DNA from: Ruminococcaceae bacterium UBA1734
GTDB lineage: Bacteria > Bacillota > Clostridia > Oscillospirales > Acutalibacteraceae
NCBI GenBank assembly: GCA_002315765.1
Contig: DCIE01000018.1
Coordinates: 1 to 31,900 of the forward strand
DNA length: 31,900 bases
Direction of reading: 5' to 3'
The stretch's first letter is position 1. Every line of letters begins with the position of its first letter. Below, piece by piece: positions 14,619 through 22,849 of the stretch. Both the position numbers and the translations under genes were made by a program. The notes below the pieces were generated by a model, which was not told the DNA's origin, did no database searches, and worked only from the letters and a program-made list of their open reading frames with translations.

Positions 14619-14631
14619 TATGGTTTCCTCC

Positions 14632-16068
14632 TTAAATTCCAAGCTTAAACGGATTCATAATACCGTTTGGATCAAGTTGCTTCTTAAGTCCTTCAAATAC
14701 TTGCATTGCAGGACCGTACTGTTCCTTCATCAAACGACCGAGTTTAATGCCGACACCGTGGTGGTCATTAACAACACCGCCGTGAGCAATAGCAGTTCTT
14801 ACACCGCAGGTCCATACAGCCTGATGCAAACGAAGAGCCTCAACAGGGTCCTTAGGTACATCTTTACCGTCAATAATGAAACGGTCATATACCATTGCAC
14901 CCCACTCATACCAATGTGAGAAGTGAGCAATAAACTTAGCCTGTGGGAAATTGGTTTCAACAGCCTCTTTCATAGCCCAATAAATTTCCTCGATCTTACC
15001 GTAAGGTGCTATTGTATCCATTGTACCGAACATTTGAGGAATATCCATCATATGGCCCGGATAGAAGAATGTAATCTTCTCTTCCCACCACTTTTTACCG
15101 TATTCGTCGCCTAAGTCTTCAGCGCCGTATTTAGCAAAAGTTTTAAGAAGAATCTTCTCTTCAACTTCTACCATTTCCTTATCGCCTTCATAAGCGATAT
15201 TCATAAATGCGCCTTTTCTCTCAACGCCGACAATCTTCTTAATAAGAGAAGCTGTTTCAGCCTCATCATACAAACGCATAACAGATGGCTTAAACTTCTG
15301 TAAAAGTTCACGACTTGCCTTAAATGCACCTGTCATATCCTGGAACAGGAATCCACGGAAACGGCGCTCTTCAGGTTGGTCAAAAATACGAATTTGAGCC
15401 TTTGTAATAATACCCAAAGTACCTTCAGAACCGATGAAGATTTGGTTAAGGTCAGGACCTGCTGCGTGTTTCGGAGCAGAAGAAGTGTTGATAATATCAC
15501 CGTTAGGTAATACAACCTCCATTTGAAGTACCATATCGTCAATCTTGCCATACTTAGTAGAGCAAACACCGATACCTCTATGTGCTAAAAATCCGCCTAC
15601 TGTTGAGCAGGTTAATGATGAAGGATAGTGCATTGTAGCCTTTCCTACTTCATTTGCAGCCCATTCAATATGCTTATAAATAGCACCGGTACCGCATTCA
15701 ATATACATACCTTCTGTATTTACTTCATAGATTTGGTTCATTCTCTTGGTGTCGAGCAAAATGCCGCCGCAAACCGGAATAGCACCGCCCTGTGTACCGC
15801 CACCGGCACCCCAAGTGGTAACAGGAAGCTTATAGTAGTTAGCAATCTTAACTACCTTTGAAACCTCGGTAGCATCCTTAGGGCAAACAATGAAGTCAGC
15901 CTCAGGCATACGGCAACCACGGTCAGCCCACATTCTTGACAACCAATAGTAGTCAACCGAGTGTGTTACCTTATCAATAGGTCTAATGGAGCAATTTTCC
16001 TTACCAACTGCATCTTCCAGTTCAGTAAGAATCATTGCAAATAAAAAGTCGTTCATTTGGTATTGCAT
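14632..16068 (-). CDS. FAD-linked oxidase (GlcD/D-lactate dehydrogenase-like)
   Basis: A 478-residue VAO/PCMH-family flavoenzyme. The FAD-binding domain (about residues 55-235) has TWGAGGGTQGGAIPVCGGIL and PDLNQIFIGSEGTLGIITKA. The FAD-oxidase C domain ends with NDHHGVGIKLGRLM and LDPNGIMNPFKLGI. Relatives oxidise 2-hydroxy acids (glycolate, D-lactate, D-2-hydroxyglutarate) or make alkyl-dihydroxyacetone phosphate. With an Fe-S subunit next door and an ETF in the same cluster, an ETF-coupled dehydrogenase of a sugar acid or 2-hydroxy acid is inferred. The Shine-Dalgarno AAGGAG overlaps the last codons of the upstream isomerase gene, 9 nt before ATG 16068, so translation is probably coupled. 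Confidence 0.88.
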   Translation of the reverse strand: MQYQMNDFLFAMILTELEDAVGKENCSIRPIDKVTHSVDYYWLSRMWADRGCRMPEADFIVCPKDATEVSKVVKIANYYKLPVTTWGAGGGTQGGAIPVCGGILLDTKRMNQIYEVNTEGMYIECGTGAIYKHIEWAANEVGKATMHYPSSLTCSTVGGFLAHRGIGVCSTKYGKIDDMVLQMEVVLPNGDIINTSSAPKHAAGPDLNQIFIGSEGTLGIITKAQIRIFDQPEERRFRGFLFQDMTGAFKASRELLQKFKPSVMRLYDEAETASLIKKIVGVERKGAFMNIAYEGDKEMVEVEEKILLKTFAKYGAEDLGDEYGKKWWEEKITFFYPGHMMDIPQMFGTMDTIAPYGKIEEIYWAMKEAVETNFPQAKFIAHFSHWYEWGAMVYDRFIIDGKDVPKDPVEALRLHQAVWTCGVRTAIAHGGVVNDHHGVGIKLGRLMKEQYGPAMQVFEGLKKQLDPNGIMNPFKLGI

Positions 16069-16071
16069 TTC

Positions 16072-17499
16072 TTATTTCTCCTTTATTGTGTTATCTATTT
16101 TTAAATTCGGGAAGTACTTACAGAATTCTTTTATTTCTTTTCTGTAATCTCCCATAATTTCAACAAAATGATGAATGTACGGACCGTCAATAAGTCTATC
16201 CTCAACAGCCTGTAAATCATCGAACTGTGCCCAAATATATGTACCGTGGGTTTGAGGTCCCTCGGTGGTTTCGGCAACAAGGGGTAAAATCATATAATCT
16301 CCGCTTTCCTGGTCGATACGAGCAACGGTATATTTTCCGTCCTTTGCTCTAAACCAAGAACGCTGATTAACAAGTCGGGCAACACTGTCTATTCCGCTAT
16401 CGGCTTTTTGAGAAAGCGGGAAAGGACCGCAATGCCATAAAAGTTCGGCATTTTTGTTCTTTGGATGACGAACGGTAAATTCACCGAATAAAGGCTTACC
16501 CTTACCGAATGATGCACATTTTAATAAAGACATAGTCATTAAACAATGCATATCACTTTCGCAAGAAGCAAGATATCCCATATCGTTTAGCAATCCGTAA
16601 ACCGTACAGGGTGCAAAACCGTCAAACATAACGGGAGTTGCTGTCCAACATTCAGCCGAAATAGCATCAAGATTAAACTCTTCATACAACCTCTTAAACA
16701 TAACGGTATATGCCGCCATTGTATCAACATAACGGGGAGTTAAATCATCAAGCTTATAATTTTTAAGAATATAATCGGCAATTTCCTGTTTCTCGGCAGG
16801 ATTTTCTTCAACAACTGCCTTCATACGAGCTTCAATCATAGCAAAGTTAATAGGAATAATCTTAATTCCGAACTTTTCCATTAACTCGCCTTCGTTCCAA
16901 ATTACCGAGAAGAAAGGCTGTGGACGAAGTCCTATTTGACCGATTCTCATACCGCTGAAGTTTTTAACCATACATACTGTACGGGCAAAACTGTCAAATC
17001 CTTCGGAAAACTCTTTAGATTCAACCTCACAGCAAGGCAAATGAGAAAAAGGAATATGAAATCTTTGCATTTGACGGGAAACTCCGAAAAGTCCACACTG
17101 GGAATCGGTAGGTCTCATTCCGTCAACATAGTATTCGTCATCTAACGGTGCCCAAAGCAAAACGGGTTTTCCCAAAGCCTTTGCAACATCGGCGGCTGCT
17201 TCTTCGTTACCGAAGTTACAATTAATAAAGAATACTGCATCAACCTTTTCGGATTTAAAGCGTTCGATAACATCATTTGCCGACTTATCATCAAACATTA
17301 AATCCTGACCTTCAATGCCAATGCCCTTAATATCTACAAATTCAATATTCTCGCTTGTAAAATTATCTTCAATATATTTTACAAAACGATGGCCTCTTTC
17401 AATGGCTGAATGCCAAGTTAAGAATGTACCTTTAGGTCTGTCATTGGTATTTCTACGCATAGGAACAAGACCTATTTTGATTTTGTAATCAAGCATCAT
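16072..17499 (-). CDS. L-fucose/L-arabinose isomerase-like protein
   Basis: A 475-residue member of the FucI/AraA-like superfamily, which interconverts aldoses and ketoses using Mn2+. It begins KIGLVPMRRNTN, and the C-terminal region has the family order ISAECWTATPV (Glu283), SCESDMHC (Glu314), FGEFTVRHPKN and LLWHCGPFP (His356), likely metal or catalytic residues by analogy with AraA. It is shorter than FucI (about 590) and near AraA in size. The AraA/FucI superfamily also includes isomerases of non-pentose sugars, such as sulfoquinovose isomerase, so the substrate is open. The start is ATG 17499 or the next codon, with GGGGTG upstream. It is the first gene of the cluster. Confidence 0.85.
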   Translation of the reverse strand: MMLDYKIKIGLVPMRRNTNDRPKGTFLTWHSAIERGHRFVKYIEDNFTSENIEFVDIKGIGIEGQDLMFDDKSANDVIERFKSEKVDAVFFINCNFGNEEAAADVAKALGKPVLLWAPLDDEYYVDGMRPTDSQCGLFGVSRQMQRFHIPFSHLPCCEVESKEFSEGFDSFARTVCMVKNFSGMRIGQIGLRPQPFFSVIWNEGELMEKFGIKIIPINFAMIEARMKAVVEENPAEKQEIADYILKNYKLDDLTPRYVDTMAAYTVMFKRLYEEFNLDAISAECWTATPVMFDGFAPCTVYGLLNDMGYLASCESDMHCLMTMSLLKCASFGKGKPLFGEFTVRHPKNKNAELLWHCGPFPLSQKADSGIDSVARLVNQRSWFRAKDGKYTVARIDQESGDYMILPLVAETTEGPQTHGTYIWAQFDDLQAVEDRLIDGPYIHHFVEIMGDYRKEIKEFCKYFPNLKIDNTIKEK

Positions 17500-17525
17500 A
17501 TCACCCCAATATAATTATTTATTAT

Positions 17526-17554
17526 ATAATAACAAAATACAATGGATTTTGCAA
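17526..17554 (-). promoter_or_regulatory. Promoter of the catabolic cluster
   Basis: Minus strand: TTGCAA (17549-17554), 17 nt, TATTAT (17526-17531). The expected start near 17519 leaves a short leader of about 20 nt before the isomerase gene. Confidence 0.65.
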
Positions 17555-17560
17555 TACCAA

Positions 17561-17579
17561 AACAAAAATAATTTTCATT
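17561..17579. promoter_or_regulatory. Degenerate second copy of the operator-like repeat
   Basis: AACAAAA-ATAAT-TTTCATT has a perfect right half and a 5/7 left half of the AATGAAA-N5-TTTCATT repeat. It lies just upstream of the -35 of the cluster promoter, where an activator or a looping repressor could bind. Confidence 0.35.
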
Positions 17580-17583
17580 TTTC

Positions 17584-17612
17584 TTGATTAATTTGACAAA
17601 ATATTGTAAAAT
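17584..17612 (+). promoter_or_regulatory. Promoter of the rpiR-like regulator gene
   Basis: TTGATT (17584-17589), 17 nt, TAAAAT (17607-17612). A perfect TTGACA also lies at 17593-17598 but has only GAAAAT at a 17-nt spacing. Confidence 0.55.
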
Positions 17613-17631
17613 AATGAAAATAAGTTTCATT
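17613..17631. promoter_or_regulatory. Inverted repeat AATGAAA-N5-TTTCATT, probable RpiR operator
   Basis: Perfect 7-bp arms separated by ATAAG, immediately downstream of the -10 box of the regulator gene, so binding there would block transcription. Autoregulation by the adjacent RpiR protein is inferred. Confidence 0.55.
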
Positions 17632-17651
17632 TATGAGGTGCAAGTAAAATT

Positions 17652-18494
17652 ATGGAATCAATAAATCACAGAATACGGTTTTTGCTAAGCGGAATGGGAC
17701 CCAGCGAACGATTGGTCGGAGAATACATTCTTGAAAACCCTCACAAAATATCGGAATTATCAATCAAAGAACTGGCACGGCTTTCAGGCTCTACCGAAGC
17801 CACTATTGTCAGGTTTTCACGAAAACTCGGTTTTTCGGGATACAGGGAAATGAAAATCGGTTTTTTAAAGGATATATCAGGCACATCCAAAATTAATACC
17901 GAAATCACCGAAAATGACAGTTGCTTTGATATTTTTCATAAAAGAATAAATGATATTTCGGTAGCCTTATGGAATACCGAGTCGGTACTTGAACCGAAAG
18001 AACTTGAAAAAGCCGCCAAAGCCATTATGAATGCAAAAAGAATTGCTATTTTCGGTCTCGGAAATTCCGCCGCAATTGCTCAAGATGCCGCACACAAATT
18101 TTTACGGCTTGGACTTGATGCACAATGCTGTTGTGATAATCATATGCAGGCGATTATTTCATCCCACCTTGACAGAGAAAGCGTAGCCATAGGAATTTCC
18201 CACTCGGGAGCATCAAAAGATATTATTGATGCACTTCAATTCAGCAAAATAGGAAATGCTACTACAATAGCCGTAACAAACTTCGCCGACTCACCAATTG
18301 TAAGTAACGCCGATATTTCTCTTTATACCAAATCCGAAGAAACAAAGCATTCCATTCTTGCTATGTCCTCACGAATAGCCCAACTCGCCATATTTGACGC
18401 AATATACACCTATATCGTTTTAAACAGTGATAAAGCATCAATCAACGCAATATACAACACCGAAACAACCTTAAAAAGTAAAAAAATACAATAA
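17652..18494 (+). CDS. MurR/RpiR family transcriptional regulator
   Basis: A 280-residue regulator with an N-terminal helix-turn-helix of the RpiR type (residues 1-77; ELARLSGSTEATIVRFSRKLGFSGY is the recognition region) and a C-terminal SIS sugar-phosphate binding domain (about 105-245) with FGLGNSAAIAQDAAHKF and GISHSGASKDIIDAL. Such proteins sense phosphosugars and control the neighbouring catabolic genes. It is divergent from the 13-gene cluster, the usual position for its local regulator, with operator-like repeats between. Its SIS domain suggests that the effector is a phosphorylated pathway intermediate. GAGGTG precedes ATG 17652. A strong terminator follows. Confidence 0.92.
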   Translation: MESINHRIRFLLSGMGPSERLVGEYILENPHKISELSIKELARLSGSTEATIVRFSRKLGFSGYREMKIGFLKDISGTSKINTEITENDSCFDIFHKRINDISVALWNTESVLEPKELEKAAKAIMNAKRIAIFGLGNSAAIAQDAAHKFLRLGLDAQCCCDNHMQAIISSHLDRESVAIGISHSGASKDIIDALQFSKIGNATTIAVTNFADSPIVSNADISLYTKSEETKHSILAMSSRIAQLAIFDAIYTYIVLNSDKASINAIYNTETTLKSKKIQ

Positions 18495-18504
18495 CAAAAG
18501 CATT

Positions 18505-18538
18505 AAAGCACCGAAGAATAAATCTTTGGTGCTTTTTT
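18505..18538. terminator. Bidirectional terminator between rpiR-like gene and cls
   Basis: AGCACCGAAGA pairs with TCTTTGGTGCT (11 bp, one G-U) around ATAAA and is flanked by six T on the plus strand. On the minus strand it follows the cls stop codon and is followed by TTTAATGCTTTT. The two convergent genes share it. Confidence 0.88.
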
Positions 18539-20072
18539 ACATAAACGGAGAAAATACATTAAGTATTCCCTGTTTTATTCTTGTGAAAACAGAAATTTTC
18601 TTCCAATCCTCAAGCATAATTTCTTGGGATTTTTCCATAATCTCCTCAATATTATTTTTAATTTCAATAGCAAAATCCGTATCCGAAACCCAAGCTCCGT
18701 TTTCAAAATGAAGCTCAAAACTTCGGTAATCCATATTAACGGTTCCCACTGTGGCAACTCTATCGTCCGATACAAAGAGTTTTGAATGGATAAATCCCGG
18801 AGTGTATTCGTAAATTCTAACCCCTGACTCTAATAAATTCAAATAATTATACCGGGTAACCGAATGTACATATCCTTTATCCGGAATATGGGGTGTAATA
18901 ATTCTGACATCTACTCCCGACTTTGCCGCCAATTCTATGGTCTTTTTCATATTTCCGTCAAGAATTAAATAGGGTGTTGTAATATAAACATATCGTTGGG
19001 CACTACCGAGAATTTGCATATAAATTCCCTCGGCAGGATTATTCTCTCCCAGCGGGTCATCACTGTACGGGATAACAAAACCCTTACTATCCTGATGATA
19101 ATTAACCAAATATTTTTTTATGTCAAGAGGGCTGTTTTGCGTAAATCCCCACATAGTACAAAATACCGACAAAAAGCCTTCAACGGCTTTACCCTCAAAT
19201 TTGGCACCGCAATCAAGCCAATGACCGAATCTTTCGTATTTGTTAATATATTCATCGGCAATATTTACTCCGCCGGTAAATGCAACCTTTCCGTCAATAA
19301 CAACTATTTTTTGATGATTTCGGTTATTAATAAAAATATTTGCAATAGTGGCCGAGGGCTTAATCATATTAAAAACGGCAATTTTAATCCCGTATTTCTC
19401 AATGTTTTTAATAAATCCTTTTTCCTGTCGTCTGATGGAACCGAAGTCATCAAACATTATTCTTATTTCAACATTCTCTTCTGATTTTTTCTTGAGTATG
19501 TTGAATATTTCCTCCCACATTTCTCCTTCAGCCAAAATAAACGATTCAAGAAAAATGTACTGCCGGGCTTTTTTCAGTTCCTCGCAAAGGGATTTGAAAA
19601 ATGCCTCTCCTGACGGCAAATAATCGCATTTTGTGTGGTTATAAATCGGAAATCCCGATTCTTTAATTAAAAAACGGGCTTGTCTTGAATGAAGATAATC
19701 TTCATAATCAAGGTGGGTAAGGATTGTGTCATCTTTATCTAATTCTTTAAGAGATAAATCTTCAAAACGCTTATATGTTTTCTTTTTTCTCGGAGTAATT
19801 CTTGCTCCGCCCCAAAGTAAAAAAACCGATATCCCGAAAATAGGAAGTACAAGAATAAAGATAATCCAGGCAATCTTATATCCGGGACTTTGTCTTTTAT
19901 TAAGGATGAAAATAACGGTTAATATGCCCACTATTTCCGAAAGAGCATACAAAGAAAAAAAGCTTTTTGACAGAGCAATACTGCCGAAAAACAAAAATGC
20001 AAACTGTATCAGCATAATGACTGCCGCTGTAATTATTCTGTTTTGAAGTTTTATACCTCTTTTTGCACTCAT
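18537..20072 (-). CDS. cls: Cardiolipin synthase
   Basis: A 511-residue membrane phospholipase D-superfamily enzyme that makes cardiolipin from two phosphatidylglycerol molecules. Two to three N-terminal hydrophobic helices lie at about residues 11-30, 38-57 and 66-88. Both HKD motifs are intact: His253-Lys255-Asp260 in NHQKIVVIDGK and His429-Lys431-Asp436 in HSKLFVSDD, each followed by the GG/GTVN segment. Length is normal for bacterial Cls. GAGGT lies 7 nt before ATG 20072. It follows the ispH-rpsA terminator and no clear promoter is visible in the 63-nt gap, so it may depend on read-through. Confidence 0.93.
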   Translation of the reverse strand: MSAKRGIKLQNRIITAAVIMLIQFAFLFFGSIALSKSFFSLYALSEIVGILTVIFILNKRQSPGYKIAWIIFILVLPIFGISVFLLWGGARITPRKKKTYKRFEDLSLKELDKDDTILTHLDYEDYLHSRQARFLIKESGFPIYNHTKCDYLPSGEAFFKSLCEELKKARQYIFLESFILAEGEMWEEIFNILKKKSEENVEIRIMFDDFGSIRRQEKGFIKNIEKYGIKIAVFNMIKPSATIANIFINNRNHQKIVVIDGKVAFTGGVNIADEYINKYERFGHWLDCGAKFEGKAVEGFLSVFCTMWGFTQNSPLDIKKYLVNYHQDSKGFVIPYSDDPLGENNPAEGIYMQILGSAQRYVYITTPYLILDGNMKKTIELAAKSGVDVRIITPHIPDKGYVHSVTRYNYLNLLESGVRIYEYTPGFIHSKLFVSDDRVATVGTVNMDYRSFELHFENGAWVSDTDFAIEIKNNIEEIMEKSQEIMLEDWKKISVFTRIKQGILNVFSPFM

Positions 20073-20083
20073 TATTATACCTC

Positions 20084-20122
20084 AAAATAAAACGGGCCGG
20101 GACCGAAAAAGCCCCAAGCCCG
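20084..20122 (-). terminator. Terminator of the ispH-rpsA operon
   Basis: On the minus strand CGGGC pairs with GCCCG, and GGGGC with CGGTCCC allowing one bulge and one G-U, around a T-rich loop. The T-run TTTTATTTT follows. Confidence 0.8.
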
Positions 20123-20135
20123 AAAACATTAAATA

Positions 20136-22175
20136 TTATTCAGCGTTTTCCTCAGCATTGTCTTCGGTAGTTGCAACAACTACTTCTTCCTCAGCTTCGT
20201 CGGAAACCTCTTCTTCCTTCTTTTCAATCAAAGCACGGATTGAGAGGCTAACACGCTTTTTCTCGGTATCAACAGCAATAATCTTTGCATCAACATCCTG
20301 ACCGACTGTTAACTCGTCAGCAGGTTTTGTTATATGCTTATCTGCGATTTGAGAAATATGAACAAGACCATCCACACCCGGGATAATTCTTGCAAATGCA
20401 CCGTATGTTGTAAGGCTTACAATCTTAACATTTACAACATCATCTACATTATACTTGTCCATAAATAATGTCCAAGGATTTTGAGCAGGGTCTTTGTAAC
20501 CTAAAGAAATCTTTTTCTTCTCGGCATCAATAGCCTTAACATATACATCAATCTCATCACCGACAGAAACAACCTCTGACGGATTCTTGATGCGTTGCCA
20601 AGAAAGCTCGGAAATGTGAACCATTCCGTCAACGCCGCCTAAGTCAACAAATGCACCGTAAGTTGTAAGAGACCTTACTGTACCTTTGAAACGGTCGCCA
20701 ACAGCAATAGAGTTCCAAATTTTATCCTCTGCTTCCTTGCGTTGCTCACGAAGTACGCTACGGATAGAACCAACTGCCTTACGGCCTCTGCCTATCTCAA
20801 TAATACGGAAAGAAACTTCCTTGCCCTTTAACTCTTCAAGAGAATCATTTCTTGAAAGAGTTGCCTGTGAAGCCGGAACGAATACACGAACATTGTTTAC
20901 AAATACAACAACTCCGCCCTTAACGATATCACGAACGATACCTGTTAATACTTCGCCGGATTCTTTAGCTGCGACTATATTATCCCAACCGGCAATAGCA
21001 TCGTAACGACGCTTTGAAAGCATTGCGATTCCTTCCTGATCGTTAATCTTCATAATAATTAAATTAAGAGTATCTCCGATCTTAACTTCTTCCTCAAGCT
21101 TAACATTTGGATCAAGTGAGAATTCTGCGGCTGTTATGTAACCTGTAATTCCTCTGCCAAAGTCAACTTGTACTTCGGTGGGGTTTACGGCAAGAACGGT
21201 ACCACAAACTTTTTGATCTCCCGTTAAATTGCTGAGTGAAGCCTCAAATGCTTCCTCATCCGTCATTTCCTCGAAGCTTTTTTGAACAGTTTCCATTCCC
21301 TCCATCTGTTCTTCTACCGATTGTAAATTTTCCGACATGGTAATAACTACCTCCTTTATGATACGCGCCGGTGTTGATGCGCCGGCAACAACTCCCACTT
21401 TACTGCAACCATCAAACCAATCAAACGATAACTCGTTTGCCGTTTCAATGGAATATGTCTTTTCGCAGTTGGATTTGCAAACTTCAAATAGCTTTGCGGT
21501 ATTTGAACTATGCTTCCCACCGATAACGACCATAACATCGCTTTTCGATGACAAATCACCTGCTTCATCCTGACGAGCAGAAGTCGCATTACATATTGTA
21601 TCAAATATTTTCGCATTTGTACATACTTTTTTTAATTTTTTTTGAATTAAATCCCATTTTTTTGCGTTAAATGTGGTTTGAGCCACCGCACAAACCGATT
21701 TTTCGGCTATTTCGGGGTGATTTTTTATCAAATCGTCAATTTCCTCTTCGGTGGAAAAAACAAAAACATCACCGTTACAATGTCCTTTTATTCCTATAAC
21801 CTCAATATGTTTATCATCACCGGCGATTAAAATAATATCACCTTGCTCACTTTTTTCGGAAACAATTGAGTGTATCTTCGCTACAAAGGGACAGGTTGCA
21901 TCTACAAAATCAAGACATAATTCCCTTGCTTTATCGGTAAGTGCTTTGGGTACACCGTGAGACCTTATTACCAAGGTTTCACCTTTTTTTGTTTCTTCTA
22001 CCGAGGAAACGGTTCTGACACCTTTTTCTGAAAGTTCGGACACAAGTTGCGGGTTATGAATAATAGGCCCTAAAGTACAAACTTTTTTGTTTTTTTCTAA
22101 AAGTTCGTAAACCGTATTAACCGCCCTATTGACGCCGAAACAAAATCCTGCGGTTTTTGCAACAGTAATTTCCAA
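20136..22175 (-). CDS. ispH-rpsA: Fused IspH (HMBPP reductase) and ribosomal protein S1
   Basis: A 679-residue bifunctional protein known from Clostridia. Residues 1 to about 279 are IspH, the [4Fe-4S] enzyme that makes IPP and DMAPP in the last step of the MEP isoprenoid pathway: cluster ligands Cys12 (GFCFGV), Cys95 (DATCPFV) and Cys195 (TICNAT), plus His40, His73, His123 and Glu125. Residues about 320-645 hold four S1 RNA-binding repeats, for example VQVDFGRGITGYI, GAFVDLGGVDGMVHISELSW and GAFARIIPGVDGLVHISQI. The tail is acidic. An AAAGGAGG site and an ATG at codon 280 (21338) may allow separate synthesis of S1. It lies 2 nt after cmk, the classical cmk-rpsA neighbourhood. Confidence 0.95.
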   Translation of the reverse strand: MEITVAKTAGFCFGVNRAVNTVYELLEKNKKVCTLGPIIHNPQLVSELSEKGVRTVSSVEETKKGETLVIRSHGVPKALTDKARELCLDFVDATCPFVAKIHSIVSEKSEQGDIILIAGDDKHIEVIGIKGHCNGDVFVFSTEEEIDDLIKNHPEIAEKSVCAVAQTTFNAKKWDLIQKKLKKVCTNAKIFDTICNATSARQDEAGDLSSKSDVMVVIGGKHSSNTAKLFEVCKSNCEKTYSIETANELSFDWFDGCSKVGVVAGASTPARIIKEVVITMSENLQSVEEQMEGMETVQKSFEEMTDEEAFEASLSNLTGDQKVCGTVLAVNPTEVQVDFGRGITGYITAAEFSLDPNVKLEEEVKIGDTLNLIIMKINDQEGIAMLSKRRYDAIAGWDNIVAAKESGEVLTGIVRDIVKGGVVVFVNNVRVFVPASQATLSRNDSLEELKGKEVSFRIIEIGRGRKAVGSIRSVLREQRKEAEDKIWNSIAVGDRFKGTVRSLTTYGAFVDLGGVDGMVHISELSWQRIKNPSEVVSVGDEIDVYVKAIDAEKKKISLGYKDPAQNPWTLFMDKYNVDDVVNVKIVSLTTYGAFARIIPGVDGLVHISQIADKHITKPADELTVGQDVDAKIIAVDTEKKRVSLSIRALIEKKEEEVSDEAEEEVVVATTEDNAEENAE
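21336..21358 (-). promoter_or_regulatory. Internal Shine-Dalgarno and ATG for stand-alone S1
   Basis: AAAGGAGG (21351-21358) is followed 12 nt later by an in-frame ATG (21336-21338), exactly between the IspH and S1 parts. Initiation here would give a 400-residue S1-like protein beginning MSENLQSVEE. The spacing is longer than ideal, so use of the site is uncertain. Confidence 0.5.
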
Positions 22176-22177
22176 AA

Positions 22178-22843
22178 TCAGTTTATCCTCTCTTTTATTT
22201 CTTTTAACAAAGAGGCAACTGATTCTTCTAATGTATTGCCTGTTGTATCAAACATAATAGAATCTTCGGCAGGTTTAAGAGGTGCAATTTCTCTATGGGA
22301 ATCGTTATAATCTCTTGTTTCGATATCATTATAAACATCCTCATAGGATACATCCATTCCCTTTTCCGCAAGTTCCTTGTATCTTCTGTCGGCTCTTTCC
22401 TTAACCGATGCGGTTACAAAGAATTTTAAAGTGGCATTAGGAAGAACGACGGTGCCTATATCTCTGCCGTCCATTAAAACATTGTTCTCCCGTGCAAGTT
22501 TTCTTTGCATTTCAAGCAAAAAAGCTCTAACCGCCGGTTTAGCCGAAACCGCAGATGCCATCATAGAAGCTTGGGGAGTTCTTATTGCCTCTGACACATC
22601 TTCACCGTTTAAAAACACTCTTTGTTCGCTGTTAATAAACTTTAAGTCAATATTTATCTCTTTTAATATTTCCTCAATATCACAGTTAAGCTCTGTGCCG
22701 ATACCATTTCTTGAAAAATAAAGTCCCACCGACCTATATAAAGCTCCGGTATCAACATAGATAAAGCCTAATTCCTTTGCGGCGTTTTTTGCGACAGTGC
22801 TTTTTCCTGCTCCTGCAGGTCCGTCGAGTGCTATTGATATCAT
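22178..22843 (-). CDS. cmk: Cytidylate kinase
   Basis: A 221-residue CMP/dCMP kinase that feeds CDP into nucleotide and phospholipid synthesis. The P-loop is GPAGAGKST (residues 8-16); YVDTGALYRSVG and MDGRDIGTVVLPNA are the CMP-binding signatures, and the LID region includes DYNDSHREIAPLKPAEDS. Length is typical. Its Shine-Dalgarno GGAG overlaps the end of the upstream flavoprotein gene, and it is followed 2 nt later by ispH-rpsA, so the three are one operon. Confidence 0.95.
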   Translation of the reverse strand: MISIALDGPAGAGKSTVAKNAAKELGFIYVDTGALYRSVGLYFSRNGIGTELNCDIEEILKEINIDLKFINSEQRVFLNGEDVSEAIRTPQASMMASAVSAKPAVRAFLLEMQRKLARENNVLMDGRDIGTVVLPNATLKFFVTASVKERADRRYKELAEKGMDVSYEDVYNDIETRDYNDSHREIAPLKPAEDSIMFDTTGNTLEESVASLLKEIKERIN

Positions 22844-22849
22844 TTTTTC

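Noticed and set aside
17593..17621. Perfect TTGACA as -35 of the rpiR-like gene
   Set aside because: At 17-nt spacing the -10 would be GAAAAT, a poor match and inside the inverted repeat; TTGATT-17-TAAAAT fits better.
18996..19484. 162-codon plus-strand ORF opposite cls
   Set aside because: It lies wholly within cls on the other strand, whose reading frame has clear catalytic motifs; there is no ribosome binding site or family resemblance.
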